From assembly GCF_014648355.1 (NCBI RefSeq), contig NZ_BMQY01000002.1, positions 62,001-126,000 of the forward strand: DNA of 64,000 nucleotides. Direction: 5' to 3'. The position numbers and the translations under genes were made by a program. A model generated the notes under the pieces. It saw only the letters and a list, made by a program, of their open reading frames with translations, made no database searches and was not told the DNA's origin. This DNA comes from Couchioplanes azureus. Lineage in GTDB: Bacteria; Actinomycetota; Actinomycetes; Mycobacteriales; Micromonosporaceae. Below, in pieces: positions 1-9,243 of this stretch. The first letter of the stretch is position 1. The number at the start of each line of letters is the position of its first letter.

Positions 1-1866
1 TCGTCGGTGCCGGCCCAGTCCCAGATCCCGGCGCCGCGGGCGCAGTGCTCGGTCGCCTGGTCCATCGTCAGGTACTGCAGCTGCGGCTGTTTGTCGATGA
101 CGATCAGGTTGATGTACGAGCGCGAGCGCAGGCAGTGGTCGGCGACCGAGAGCAGGCAGTTGGCGTCCGGCGGCAGGTAGACGCGGGCGACGTCGCCGCG
201 CTGGGTCAGCACCACCTGGATGAGGCCCGGCCCCTGGTGGGAGAAGCCGTTGTGGTCGTTGCGCCACGCCGTCGAGGTGAGCAGCACGTTGAGGCTCGGG
301 ACCGGGGCACGCCAGGGCAGCTGCCGGGCCTCCTGGAGCCACTTGCCGTGCTGGACCGTCTGCGAGGCGCTGACCATGGCGAACGCCTCGTACGTGGCGA
401 ACATGCCGTGCCGGCCGGTGAGCGTGTACCCCTCGAGCCAGCCGTGGCAGCTGTGCTCGCTCAGTACCTCCATCACCCGCCCGTCCGGGCCGATCGCCAC
501 ATCGCCACCGACGACGTTCTCCATGAACGCCCGGTCGGACACCTCGAACACGGCGCCGAGGCGGTTGCTGTTCGTCTCGTCCGGGCAGAACAGCCGGAAC
601 CGGTCCGGGTTGCGGGCGTAGATGTCGCGCATGAGCTCGCCGAGCTTGCGGGTGGACTCCGCCCGGCTCTCCGCGGGCCGCGACACGGGCACCGCGTAGT
701 CGCGGAAGTCCGGCAGGTCCAGATCCCTGGTGAGCAACCCCCCCGTTGGCGTGCGGGACGGCGCTCATCCGCAGGTCACCCTCCGGTGCCAGCTCCCGGA
801 CGCGAGCGGTGGGCGCGCCGGTCGCATCGAACAGCTCCTCCGGACCGTACGACCGGAGCCAGCGCTCCAGCAGCGCCAGGTGTTCCGGGTTGTCGCGGAC
901 GCCGGCCAGCGGCACCTGGTGCGAGCGCCACGTGCCGGTGACCTGGACCCCGTCGACCTGCTCGGGCCCGGTCCAGCCCTTGGGCGAGCGCAGCACGATC
1001 AGCGGCCAGACGGGACGGCCGCCGGCCCGCTCCCCCGCCCGGGCCGCCGTCTGAATCTCGCGGATCCGGCCCCACGCCTGTGACAGGGCCGCCGCGAACC
1101 GGCGGTGCATGCCGGGCAGGTCGTCGCCCTCGACCTCGATGACGTCGTAGCCGTGGCCGCGCAGCAGGGCGCGCACCTCGTCCGGGTCCTTGCGGGCCAG
1201 CACCGTCGGACCGGAGATCTTGGCGCCGTTGAGGTGCAGGACCGGCAGCACCGCGCCGTCCCGGGCAGGGTTGAGGAACGAGATGCCCTTCCACGATCCC
1301 TCCAGCGGGCCGGTCTCCGCCTCGCCGTCGCCCACCACCGCGACCGCCAGCAGGTCCGGGTTGTCCATCACCGCGCCGAACGCGTGCACCAGCACGTACC
1401 CCAGCTCGCCACCCTCGTGGACGGATCCGGGCGTGGTGACCGAGACGTGGCTCGGTATGCCGCCGGGACTGGAGAACTGGCGGAACAGCCGGGCCATTCC
1501 CTGCTCGTCCTGCGACACCCGGGGGTAGATCTCGCTGTAGGTGCCCTCCAGCCACCCGGCGGCGACGAGGGCGGGACCGCCGTGCCCGGGCCCGGCCAGA
1601 TAGATCGCCTCCTGCCCGGTGTGCCGGATCAACCGGGACACGTGCGCGTAGATCAGCGACAGGCCGGGACTGGTGCCCCAGTGGCCCAGCAGCCGCGGCT
1701 TGACGTGCTCGGCGGACAGCGGCTCTCGCAGCAGCGGATTGGCCCTCAGGTAGATCTGCCCGATGGTGAGATAGTTGGCGGCACGCCACCACGCGTCGAG
1801 GCGGGCCAGGTCGGTCTCGTCGGGCTCGGCGAGCGTACGCAACAGATCCGGGGCAACCGTGGTCAC
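1..1866 (-). pseudogene. xfp: Phosphoketolase, frameshifted and cut by window edge
   Basis: Thiamine-diphosphate enzyme that splits xylulose 5-phosphate (and often fructose 6-phosphate) with phosphate to give acetyl phosphate; cytoplasmic. The GTG start at 1866 follows a GAAGGA ribosome site. Visible family marks include LGHWGTSPGLS, GPGHGGPA, the diphosphate-binding GDGEAETGPLEGSW and PHANGG. Just after PHANGG the frame breaks at a run of seven C on the plus strand (738-744): past it, the frame expected for the family (RDLDLPDFRDYAV, then HGWLEGYTLTGRHGMFATYEAF and NDHNGFSHQGPG) is offset by one base. Both halves are well conserved, so this is a recent mutation, a slippage site or a base-call error. 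The C-terminus lies beyond position 1. Family assignment is certain; whether the gene is functional is not. Confidence 0.9.
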
Positions 1867-1899
1867 GGCGATTCCTTCCGCAGGACGGGTCCTCGCCCC

Positions 1900-1928
1900 A
1901 CCCTAGGCGCGCCGCGGACGCCTGTCCC
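1900..1928 (-). promoter_or_regulatory. Predicted promoter of the phosphoketolase gene
   Basis: On the minus strand GGGACA (1928-1923) is followed after 17 bases by TAGGGT (1905-1900), about 34 bases before the GTG start. The spacing is right for a housekeeping-type promoter; the -10 TAGGGT is a common actinobacterial form. The -35 match is only moderate. Confidence 0.4.
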
Positions 1929-1950
1929 AGGGTCGCTCGACGCGGCCGCC

Positions 1951-1965
1951 GGGACCTTCGGCCCT
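1951..1965 (-). promoter_or_regulatory. DosR/DevR-like dyad upstream of phosphoketolase
   Basis: Minus strand reads AGGGCCGAAGGTCCC, an imperfect dyad resembling the GGGnCnnnnGnCCC boxes bound by DosR/DevR/OsdR response regulators in actinobacteria. It sits about 22 bases upstream of the predicted -35. Seen: the dyad. Inferred: control by a hypoxia/dormancy regulator. Confidence 0.3.
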
Positions 1966-2080
1966 ACCCCCGCGCGCAGGCGATTCACGTTTCCGCCACT
2001 TTTCTCCCGGCATGACAACGTCCGATGAAGACCCGTCGACATCCCTGGCCGGCGGTCGGCGGCCGGGTGAGGGTGGAGCC

Positions 2081-2866
2081 ATGAGACGCATCGGGATGAT
2101 GGCTTCGATCGTGGTCGCCGCCCTGGGCGCCGCCCTCGCCGGTCCGTCCGCGGCGGCGTCCGCCGGGCCCGCCTGTCAGCCCGGTGGCCCGCTGACCGTG
2201 GACGGCGAGACCGCATACGCCGTCACCACCGAGCCGGGGGTGGCCGTCTGCCACCCGTTCGAGGGCCGGATCGGGCAGGACCTCGCCATCGGCCTCTACA
2301 TCCCGCTCGACGACGGCAGCTGGCGCGGCTATGCGAGCCGCGCGACGGTGCTCGATCCCGGCGGCGCCGTCGTGGCGGTGTTCAGTGCCGAGAGCCCGCA
2401 GGTGCGGCCGACGTTCCGGGTGCCGGTGCCGACCCTGTCCCGCGACGGCACGTACACGCTGGTGCTGGCGCCGATCCAGGCCACGTCCACCCTGCGGGTC
2501 GCAGCCGCCGTCTCGGCACGCCAGGTGGCCGGCACGACCCGGGTCGACGGCCCCGGCCGGCAGGTGCGCTACGACCGGGTCGGCCAGGACAAGGACCTGC
2601 GCTTCGCGGGTACGCCGGAGCAGTTCGTCGCCCTGCGCGTCACCGACGTCGCCATGGCCACCCGCGAGGCCGGCGCGACCCCCGGGCTGTGGATCGAGGT
2701 GCGCCGGGCACAGAGCGACGCCGTCGCCTATCGCGGCGTGGTGTCCGGCCCGGGCGACGTCACCGTCGGGCCGCTGCGCGAGGCCGGCGACTTCACCGTC
2801 CGCACCTGGCCGCTGGACGGGTCCCTCGGCCGCGCCACGGTCGGCATCGTGACCTCCCGGCCCTAG
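2081..2866 (+). CDS. Secreted protein of unknown function
   Basis: A 261-residue protein with a signal peptide: basic MRR, a hydrophobic stretch, then a likely cleavage after AAASA near residue 28. The start at 2081 is preferred over an in-frame ATG 69 bases earlier because it places the signal at the N-terminus and has GGTGGAG just upstream. The mature part is rich in beta-type sequence and contains two similar segments (around FEGRIGQDLAIGLYIPL and YDRVGQDKDLRFAGTPEQF), suggesting two repeated beta domains like those of bacterial pre-peptidase C-terminal modules. No catalytic motif is visible. It stands alone between the divergent phosphoketolase and the carboxypeptidase. Confidence 0.7.
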   Translation: MRRIGMMASIVVAALGAALAGPSAAASAGPACQPGGPLTVDGETAYAVTTEPGVAVCHPFEGRIGQDLAIGLYIPLDDGSWRGYASRATVLDPGGAVVAVFSAESPQVRPTFRVPVPTLSRDGTYTLVLAPIQATSTLRVAAAVSARQVAGTTRVDGPGRQVRYDRVGQDKDLRFAGTPEQFVALRVTDVAMATREAGATPGLWIEVRRAQSDAVAYRGVVSGPGDVTVGPLREAGDFTVRTWPLDGSLGRATVGIVTSRP

Positions 2867-2909
2867 AACCCGCATCGCCCTCATTGCCGACGGCGTAGGG
2901 CCATTTTTG

Positions 2910-2940
2910 TTGACGGGATCGTCGATATCGATGATTGTGA
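2910..2940 (+). promoter_or_regulatory. Putative promoter/operator of the M14 peptidase
   Basis: TTGACG (2910-2915) is a good -35 in an AT-rich island. Overlapping the spacer is a near-perfect 18-bp dyad at 2918-2935, ATCGTCGATATCGATGAT. The 11-mer CGATATCGATG within it recurs in the same orientation upstream of the secreted S1 protease at 34775-34785. The -10 is unclear (GATTGT at 2933-2938 gives 17-bp spacing). Confidence 0.35.
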
Positions 2941-2998
2941 ATAGTCAACCGGCCCCGTGTGCGGTGACGCCGGGCCCATCTCGACGATCGAGGTTCCG

Positions 2999-4366
2999 AT
3001 GACCAGGTTCACGCTGTCGCGCCGGTCGCGCCTGCGCAGCTCGCTCGCCGCCGCCACGGCCCTCCTGCTGGCCCTGCTCGGCGCTCAGGTGACGGCGCCC
3101 GGCGGTGCCGCCGGGGCCGTCCCGGGCCCGGGCGAGCCGGCGTACTACGACGTCACGTCGCCGTCCGCGAGCACCGGCGCGCTGGCCGGCGACCTGGTCC
3201 GGGGCGGCTACGACGTGCTGGAAGGGCCGCTGACCGACGGCGTACCGATCCTGGCGACCGCCGCGGACGCCCAGCGGCTGCGGCACCGCGGCCTGACCGT
3301 GCGCTACGCCGGTCCCCTGCACCAGCCGGTGCCGGCGTCCTTCCGGGCGGCGGCCGGCACGTACTACGGCGGCTACCACACCACGGCCGGGCACGAGGCC
3401 CACCACCAGCAGGTCGCCACGGCCCATCCCGACCTGGTCGTCCTGCGCACCATCGGCCGGTCCTGGCTGAAGACCCAGGGGCGGGGCGGCCACGACATCC
3501 AGGCCCTGTGCATCACCAGGATCCAGGCTGGGGACTGCGCGACGAACACCGGCGGCCGGAAGCCGAAGTTCACCCTCATGGCCCAGATGCACGCGCGCGA
3601 GCTCGCGACCGGCGAGCTGGCGTACCTGTGGATCGACCACCTGGTGACCAACTACGGCCGGAATGCCGACGTGACGCGGCTGATGGACAGCACCGAGCTG
3701 TGGGTCGTCCCGATCGCCAACCCGGACGGCGTGGACATCGTCTCGTCGAACCCGACCCGGCCCGTCTCCCAGCGCAAGAACGCCCACGACAACGGCTGTT
3801 CCGGCACCGGTCGCGGCGTCGACCTCAACCGCAACTCGAGCTACCACTGGGACGCCAACCAGGGCACCACGTGCAGCGAGACCTATCCGGGCACCAGCGC
3901 GGCCAGCGAGCCGGAGACGCAGGCCATCCAGAGCTTGCTGTCCAGCATCTACCGCGACTCCAAGCCCGGCGCCGACTTCTCGCCGGCGACCACCGACACC
4001 ACCGGCACGTTCCTCACCCTGCACAGCTTCTCCGAGCTCAACATCTACCCGTACGGCTGGACGAACTCGCTTGCGCCGAACAACGACGACCTCCGGGCCA
4101 TCGCCACGGCCATGAGCCGGGCCAACCACTACGACGTCGTGCACGGTGACGGCGGCCTGAACTACTTCGCGCCCGGGGCCACCGACGACTGGATCTACGG
4201 CACGCTGGGCGTGCCGGGCTACACCATCGAGGTGGGCCCCAGCTCCTCCAGCTGCGGCGGCTTCTTCCCCCGCTATTCGTGCATGGCGGGCTTCTGGAAC
4301 CTCAACCTGCCCGCCTTCATGGCCTTGGCGAACGCGGCGGCGCGTCCCTACCCGACCGGTAGCTGA
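2999..4366 (+). CDS. Secreted M14 zinc carboxypeptidase
   Basis: A 455-residue metallocarboxypeptidase of the M14 family, predicted to trim C-terminal residues from extracellular peptides. An N-terminal signal (basic residues 3-14, hydrophobic core to about residue 35) precedes a pro-region. Zinc ligands are His198 and Glu201 in MHARE and His342 in LHSFSE; the catalytic Glu411 is in TIEVGP. NPDGVD, the RKN substrate motif and GVDLNRN are all present, so the active site looks complete. The start at 2999 has GAGG five bases upstream; the open frame extends further upstream without a ribosome site. It is monocistronic and convergent with the GGDEF gene. Confidence 0.93.
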   Translation: MTRFTLSRRSRLRSSLAAATALLLALLGAQVTAPGGAAGAVPGPGEPAYYDVTSPSASTGALAGDLVRGGYDVLEGPLTDGVPILATAADAQRLRHRGLTVRYAGPLHQPVPASFRAAAGTYYGGYHTTAGHEAHHQQVATAHPDLVVLRTIGRSWLKTQGRGGHDIQALCITRIQAGDCATNTGGRKPKFTLMAQMHARELATGELAYLWIDHLVTNYGRNADVTRLMDSTELWVVPIANPDGVDIVSSNPTRPVSQRKNAHDNGCSGTGRGVDLNRNSSYHWDANQGTTCSETYPGTSAASEPETQAIQSLLSSIYRDSKPGADFSPATTDTTGTFLTLHSFSELNIYPYGWTNSLAPNNDDLRAIATAMSRANHYDVVHGDGGLNYFAPGATDDWIYGTLGVPGYTIEVGPSSSSCGGFFPRYSCMAGFWNLNLPAFMALANAAARPYPTGS

Positions 4367-4407
4367 GCGGCGCGGCACGGGACGTCGGGGGCGTACCGGG
4401 GCGGGCC

Positions 4408-5916
4408 TCAGCCGACCGGGACGACGGTGGCCCGGACCTGGTTGCGCCCGCCCCGCTTGGCGGCGTACAGCTGCTCGTCGGCGGCGCTGATCGCCAGGTC
4501 CAGCGTGGTGACGTGGTCGAGCAGCGCCGCACCGATCGACACGGTGACGTCGACGGCGCGCCCGTCCGGCAGCGGCACCGGCTCGCCGCACACGGCGCTG
4601 CGGACCTTCTCGGCGACCAGCCGCAGCACCCCGGCGTCCGGTACGGCGCCCAGCAGCACGCAGAACTCCTCGCCGCCCCAGCGTCCCACCAGGTCGTCGG
4701 CGCGCACCGCCGCCGCCAACCGGCGGGTCACCGCGACGATGACGGCGTCGCCGGCCTCGTGGCCGTACCGGTCGTTGATGTGCTTGAAGTGATCGATGTC
4801 GACGAGCAGGATGCCGGCGCTCGCGCCGCGGCGGGAGCCGTCGAAGGCCTCGCCGAACGCCCGCCGGTTGGCGGCACCGGTCAGCGGGTCGGTCCGCGAC
4901 AGGCGGTCGGCGACGGCGTGCGCCGCCTCCAGCCGCGCCTGGACGCGGCGCACGTCGGCGAAGAGCAGGCCCACCCGGACCACCAGGGCGAGGTAGCTCA
5001 CCGTGACCAGCACCAGCGCCACCGGGTTGAAGTGGCCGAACGCGGCGTGCAGCAGCACTCCCAGCACCACGAGCGCGCTGCCGGCGGGTGCGGCGAACAT
5101 CCGCCAGCCGGTGACCTCCACCTGCTCCACCCGCGGTACCGCCTGCCACGCGGCCCGGGCCAGCGCCACCGCCACGAACGGCCAGGCGCCGAACAACAGC
5201 CGGTCGGAGGCGTGCGCCGACAGGTAGGCGCCGTCGATCGTGGCGCTGCCGGCCAGGCCGGCGACCAGCCAGCCCCAGCCACCGTGCACGCGCCAGCCGT
5301 GCACGGCCAGGACACTGGTCACCATCGCCAGCAGCACGATGTCGCCGGCCGGATAGGCGAACGCGGCCACCAGGTCCACCACGCGCACCGACGCGGCGTC
5401 GCCGGGCCGGTAGACGTCGACCACCGCGACGGCGTACACGGCCCCGATGGCACAGCCCACCACGACGCCGTCGAACCACAGGTTGCGCGGCACCGCCGAG
5501 ATCCGGGCTCGCAGCAGCAGCACCAGCGCCGCGCCGACCAGCGGGTACCACGCCAGCCACGCGGCGTCGCCCAGGCTCAGCACCGGGTACGTGTCCAGGT
5601 GGCGCAGCCACACCAGCGAGTACATGTTGCCCAGCCCCCACAGCAGCAGCGCGGCGCCCAGCAGCGTCCACGCCGGCCGCTCCCGTGGAGTCGCCGCCGC
5701 CCGGCACAGACACGCGGCGGCCGACAGCAGCACCGACAGCGTGTAGAGCACGTACCGCCCGGCGTCCCCGCCCAGCGGCATCCGCGGACCGAGCAGTGCC
5801 GCGAGGACGGCGATCAGGGCCACGGCCGCGGTGAGCAGCACCAGCGAGGCGCCCGCCCGGGCACCCCACCGCGGTACGCGGACGCCGACCAGCCGCCCCG
5901 CACCCCGGCCGTCGCT
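4408..5916 (-). CDS. Membrane-bound diguanylate cyclase (GGDEF)
   Basis: Makes cyclic di-GMP from two GTP. About 502 residues. The N-terminal two-thirds holds roughly nine or ten hydrophobic segments, resembling integral membrane sensor modules; a short coiled linker (VQARLEAAHAVADRLSRTDPLTG) leads to a complete GGDEF domain with DIDHFKHINDRYGH and an intact GGEEF signature at residues 414-418. The product-inhibition RxxD site is not obvious. There is no EAL domain. The GTG start at 5916 is chosen because CGGAG lies upstream; a TTG at 5961 would add 15 residues. The input signal is unknown. Confidence 0.9.
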   Translation of the reverse strand, partial: SDGRGAGRLVGVRVPRWGARAGASLVLLTAAVALIAVLAALLGPRMPLGGDAGRYVLYTLSVLLSAAACLCRAAATPRERPAWTLLGAALLLWGLGNMYSLVWLRHLDTYPVLSLGDAAWLAWYPLVGAALVLLLRARISAVPRNLWFDGVVVGCAIGAVYAVAVVDVYRPGDAASVRVVDLVAAFAYPAGDIVLLAMVTSVLAVHGWRVHGGWGWLVAGLAGSATIDGAYLSAHASDRLLFGAWPFVAVALARAAWQAVPRVEQVEVTGWRMFAAPAGSALVVLGVLLHAAFGHFNPVALVLVTVSYLALVVRVGLLFADVRRVQARLEAAHAVADRLSRTDPLTGAANRRAFGEAFDGSRRGASAGILLVDIDHFKHINDRYGHEAGDAVIVAVTRRLAAAVRADDLVGRWGGEEFCVLLGAVPDAGVLRLVAEKVRSAVCGEPVPLPDGRAVDVTVSIGAALLDHVTTLDLAISAADEQLYAAKRGGRNQVRATVVPVG

Positions 5917-5973
5917 CACGATCTCCGAGGCTACGGGAGGTGGGGTGCCGTCACCCTCCAATCGACCACCATG

Positions 5974-6396
5974 TCAGTCCGGCAGCGGCAGCAGGTCGGG
6001 TGCCACCCAGCCGGTTCTCGCCTCGGCCGTCGCCAGCGTCGACGACCGGTAGTGCCGGGCCAGCAGCCGCTTGTCCAGCAGTGCCGGGTGGCGGCCGACG
6101 AAGGTCTCGAAGTCGTCGCCGCCGCCCGCCGCGTGGTGGCCGACGAGCTCGACCCAGGCCCGGCTGACGGTCGCGTGATACTTCTGCGGCGTGCCGGCGT
6201 ACCGCGCCGTGCGCCGGATGCCGTCGCCGACCAGGGCGATCGCGGCGGCGGTCCCGTGGCGGCGCACCGCGAGCCAGGTCAGGTGCACGTGTTCGCGATG
6301 GCCGAACCGGTCGGCACCGGCCATGACGTCGGCCATCAGGGCGTCGAACGCCCGGTCGCCGGGCGGCTCCGGGTCCGTGGCCGGATCGCGGCTCAC
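5974..6396 (-). CDS. Conserved hypothetical protein, His-rich motif
   Basis: A 140-residue soluble protein with no signal peptide or membrane segment. The visible conserved-looking stretches are FGHREHVHLTWLAV and KYHATVSRAWVELV, two histidine-containing helices that could form a metal or cofactor site; I know similar short proteins in other bacteria but no proven function. Its GTG start overlaps the stop of the MarR gene upstream by GTGA, so the two are translationally coupled and probably work together. Confidence 0.75.
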   Translation of the reverse strand: MSRDPATDPEPPGDRAFDALMADVMAGADRFGHREHVHLTWLAVRRHGTAAAIALVGDGIRRTARYAGTPQKYHATVSRAWVELVGHHAAGGGDDFETFVGRHPALLDKRLLARHYRSSTLATAEARTGWVAPDLLPLPD

Positions 6397-6809
6397 CGCC
6401 CGGCCTCGGTCAACGCTCGCAGGACCGCGCGGGCGGCGGCGACCGTGTCCGCCGGGACGCCGGCGAGCGCCCGCTGCTCCAGATCGCGCAGTCTCTGCCG
6501 GATCAGCGCCGCGGTCCCGGTGCCGTCCGGCGTGAGCTCGATGAGCACGGCGCGCCGGTCGCCCGGCCGGGCGCCGCGGGTGATCAGGCCCCGGCGCTCC
6601 AGGCGGTCGAGGATGCCGGTCAGCGTCGTGGGCCGTGACCCCACGGCGGCGCCCAGCTCGGAGACCGTGCGGGGCACACCGTCCGCCAGGTTGCCGAGAG
6701 CGTTGATCTCCGACGCCGTCAGATCGAGGTCCACCAGCTCGGTCGTGATCAGCTGGAGCGTGGCATGCGTGGCGCGCTGCAGCTCAAGTATTACGGATTC
6801 GGTGTTCAC
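6393..6809 (-). CDS. MarR-family transcriptional regulator
   Basis: A 138-residue winged-helix regulator. The recognition region is TVSELGAAVGSRPTTLTGILDRLERRGLI followed by the wing GDRRAVLIELTPDG, with flanking helices for dimerisation. The GTG start at 6809 lies only eight bases after a perfect TATAAT, so the transcript is probably leaderless. It is first in a two-gene operon with the conserved hypothetical protein. The gene likely represses itself, because a dyad overlaps the promoter. Confidence 0.88.
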   Translation of the reverse strand: MNTESVILELQRATHATLQLITTELVDLDLTASEINALGNLADGVPRTVSELGAAVGSRPTTLTGILDRLERRGLITRGARPGDRRAVLIELTPDGTGTAALIRQRLRDLEQRALAGVPADTVAAARAVLRALTEAGR

Positions 6810-6817
6810 GGATCAGG

Positions 6818-6833
6818 ATTATACGGTTTCGTA
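6818..6833 (-). promoter_or_regulatory. MarR promoter with overlapping dyad
   Basis: Minus strand carries TATAAT at 6823-6818, directly preceded by TACGAAACCGTA (6832-6821), a dyad with arms TACG/CGTA. A -35 is weak. The position suggests leaderless transcription and autorepression. Confidence 0.45.
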
Positions 6834-6854
6834 CAACTTCCGTCGAGCCGCGGA

Positions 6855-7634
6855 TCAGCCACCGGCCGGGGCCGGGCAGCCGGCCGGCGCCGTGAGAGCG
6901 GCCGGGCCCAGCGCCCGCATGACCAGCGCGACCACCAGCGGGTTGCCCGGCAGCTCGCCGTGCGCGACCCGGGCACCGGGGCAGAGGTCCTGCAGCGCCA
7001 CGTTGACCGCGCCGTCCAGCCGGGCCGAGTCCGGCGGCTGGACCGTCCGGTCGTCCTCCGTCCACACCGACAGCCAGGGCAGCCGCTCCGGCAGCGGGGC
7101 GTCGGCCAGCTCGTCCAGCAGGTCGCTGCCGGTGGCGAGCTGGCGGCAGGCGGTCGGGCACTCGTCGCGGGCGAAGGCCGCGCCGGCGGCGGCGAGCCGG
7201 GTGCCGTGCAGCGGCGAGCCGAGGCTCACCACACGGCGGGCGACGACCTCCCCCTCGTACCGGTCGATCCAGATCCGGGCCACGACGCCGCCGGCGGAGA
7301 AGCCGACCACGTCGACCGAGGGGGCGCCGTCGCCCAGCTCCCGGCGCACGGCCTCGTCGAGGACGGCGGCCTGGCGCAGCAGGTCGCCGGTGCCGCCGTC
7401 GGGCAGGGTGAGCACGGTGGCGCGGCGGCCGTCCGCGGTCAGCCGCTCGGCCAGCGGCGCCAGCGAGGCCCGGCTGCCGCCGTACCCGGGGACCAGCAGG
7501 ACCGGTCCCGGGCTGGCCTGGTCCGCTCGGGCCGTGGGGCGGTCGTCGGCGACGAGCCGGAAGGCGGCCAGCACCAGCAGGACCAGCGCCACCGCGGAAC
7601 CCACGCCGATCAGGAGGCTACGTCGGGCCGGCAT
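6855..7634 (-). CDS. Alpha/beta hydrolase, lipase-like, membrane-anchored or secreted
   Basis: About 259 residues. An N-terminal hydrophobic segment (residues 6-22) acts as signal or anchor. The fold is that of class-2/triacylglycerol lipases: VLLVPGYGGSRASL carries the oxyanion region, VDVVGFSAGGVVAR the nucleophile elbow with the serine, and VSLGSPLHGTRLA is typical of lipases of this group. An acid (WTEDD) and a late histidine (VAHGELPGNP) are in the right places for a triad. The ATG at 7634 is preferred because it puts the hydrophobic segment at the N-terminus. Substrate unknown. Confidence 0.85.
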   Translation of the reverse strand: MPARRSLLIGVGSAVALVLLVLAAFRLVADDRPTARADQASPGPVLLVPGYGGSRASLAPLAERLTADGRRATVLTLPDGGTGDLLRQAAVLDEAVRRELGDGAPSVDVVGFSAGGVVARIWIDRYEGEVVARRVVSLGSPLHGTRLAAAGAAFARDECPTACRQLATGSDLLDELADAPLPERLPWLSVWTEDDRTVQPPDSARLDGAVNVALQDLCPGARVAHGELPGNPLVVALVMRALGPAALTAPAGCPAPAGG

Positions 7635-7864
7635 TGCCCCATCGTCGCGCACCGGCCACGGCACATTCCGGCGATCGGGGATGCCGGCCGCCCGCGCCGC
7701 CATAACGCCTGCCGCATATGGCCTGCGATATGCACGTATCACCTTTTTCAGATGGACTGAGCCGCACCGCGCAGCCATTGACGACTGTCACTTTGTTACT
7801 TAGCGTTCAAGAACGTAACCGGCGCGGTCCCCTGCCGGCTCCTCCGCCCGAAAGGCAGTCCACC

Positions 7865-9169
7865 ATGCTCCGAGGAGTACGCCGCACGACGCTCGCTGTC
7901 ACCGCGCTCCTGCTGCTCGCCGTCGCGGGCGTGCCGGCCACGGCGCACGACCCGGGCACCCCGGAGGGCCGGGCCGAGCAGGCGGAGCTGCTCCGCATCT
8001 ACGAGCCCACCTGGCGCAGCGGCGAACGCCTCGCCGGCGCGCCGCTGAGCTGTGTCGACGGCAAGGTCGACAAGTACCCGTGCAAGAACGTCGACCTGCT
8101 CAGCTTCCTGCCGCAGTCCGAGCTGGGCGGCGGCGGCTCGTCGAGCATGTGGTACTGGACGGACGCCACCGACCGCAACGAGTACGTCCTGTACTGCCGC
8201 TCCAACGGGGTGTCCTTCGTCAACGTCACCGACCCGGTCAACCCGAGGTACGTCGGCAACCTCCCGGCCACGAACGGCCTCAACTCCTCCTGGTGCGACG
8301 TCCGCACGTACCGCAACTACGCCTACATCGGCAAGGACTCGGTGGCGCACGGCATCCAGGTCTTCGACCTCAACCGGTTGCGCGGCGTGACCACCACGCA
8401 GACGTTCACCCCGGACGCCCACTTCACCGGCCTGACCAACAGCCACACCCTGTGGATCAACCAGGCCACCGGCTTCCTGTACGTCTCCGGCGCCAACACC
8501 TGCCGCAAGGGCCTGACGATCTACGACATCACGACGCCGCTGACCCTCGAGCTGGCGGCGTGCTACGACCGCGAGGTCTACTCGCACGAGTCCATCGTGG
8601 TGAACTACAGCGGCCCGGACACCCGGTTCACCGGGCGGGAGATCGCCTTCAACTACACCGGCCAGGGCAAGCGCTTCCAGATCCTCGACGTGACCGACAA
8701 GGCGGACATCAAGCTCCTGTCCAGCGTCGCCCACCCCGGCGCCAGCTTCGTCCACCAGGGCTTCCCCACCAGCGACTACAAGCACATGATCGTCAACGAC
8801 GAGACGATCAGCACCCGGGGTGGCAGCCCCGACTTCGTCTACAACATCGAACGGCTCGACGCCGCCCGCTACGTGGGCAAGGACGTCAGCACGCGGGGCA
8901 CCTTCGTCAACCACAACGGCTACACGGTCGGCAACCGGCACTTCCAGGCGTCCTACCGCGGCGGCCTGCGCATCCTGGACACCACCTCCGCCGCCTCCGC
9001 CCGGCTGCCCGAGGTCGGCTACTTCGACACCGACCCGGACTCCAACGCCAAGGGCTACAGCGCCACCTGGATGGTTCTGCCGTACCTGAAGAACGGGGTG
9101 GTCGCGGTCCAGAGCATCGGCGTGGGCCTGTACCTCGTGCGGCCCACCGGCGCGGCGGCCGTCCGCTGA
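7865..9169 (+). CDS. Secreted LVIVD-repeat / choice-of-anchor B family protein
   Basis: A 434-residue exported protein. The signal peptide (RRTTLAVTALLLLAVAGVPATAHD) begins at the ATG at 7865. The body has the repeated GVSFVNVTDPVNPRYVGNLP type element, IQVFDLNRL, LTIYDITTP and LRILDTTSA, the LVIVD repeats of a beta-propeller, matching the actinobacterial choice-of-anchor B family. Two cysteine pairs are visible early on (SCVDGK, YPCKN). No enzyme motif; the role is probably binding or structural outside the cell. It is followed at once by a strong hairpin, so it is transcribed alone. Confidence 0.85.
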   Translation: MLRGVRRTTLAVTALLLLAVAGVPATAHDPGTPEGRAEQAELLRIYEPTWRSGERLAGAPLSCVDGKVDKYPCKNVDLLSFLPQSELGGGGSSSMWYWTDATDRNEYVLYCRSNGVSFVNVTDPVNPRYVGNLPATNGLNSSWCDVRTYRNYAYIGKDSVAHGIQVFDLNRLRGVTTTQTFTPDAHFTGLTNSHTLWINQATGFLYVSGANTCRKGLTIYDITTPLTLELAACYDREVYSHESIVVNYSGPDTRFTGREIAFNYTGQGKRFQILDVTDKADIKLLSSVAHPGASFVHQGFPTSDYKHMIVNDETISTRGGSPDFVYNIERLDAARYVGKDVSTRGTFVNHNGYTVGNRHFQASYRGGLRILDTTSAASARLPEVGYFDTDPDSNAKGYSATWMVLPYLKNGVVAVQSIGVGLYLVRPTGAAAVR

Positions 9170-9180
9170 CCGGTCAGCCC

Positions 9181-9210
9181 GCCGGCGCGGACCGCCCGGT
9201 CCGCGCCGGC
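9181..9210 (+). terminator. Intrinsic-type hairpin after the LVIVD gene
   Basis: Perfect 13-bp GC-rich stem (9181-9193 pairing with 9198-9210) around a four-base loop, 11 bases after the stop codon. No U-tract, as is usual in high-GC actinobacteria. Confidence 0.75.
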
Positions 9211-9243
9211 ACCGGCCGGGGTCACCGCCGTCTGACCGCGGCG

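Noticed and set aside
2945-5869. 974-codon minus-strand open frame
   Set aside because: Covers the carboxypeptidase antisense and the GGDEF gene in a wrong frame; composition Arg/Gly/Ala only.
4513-7803. 1096-codon plus-strand open frame
   Set aside because: Antisense to the GGDEF, MarR and lipase genes; His/Gln/Arg-rich shadow without recognisable motifs.
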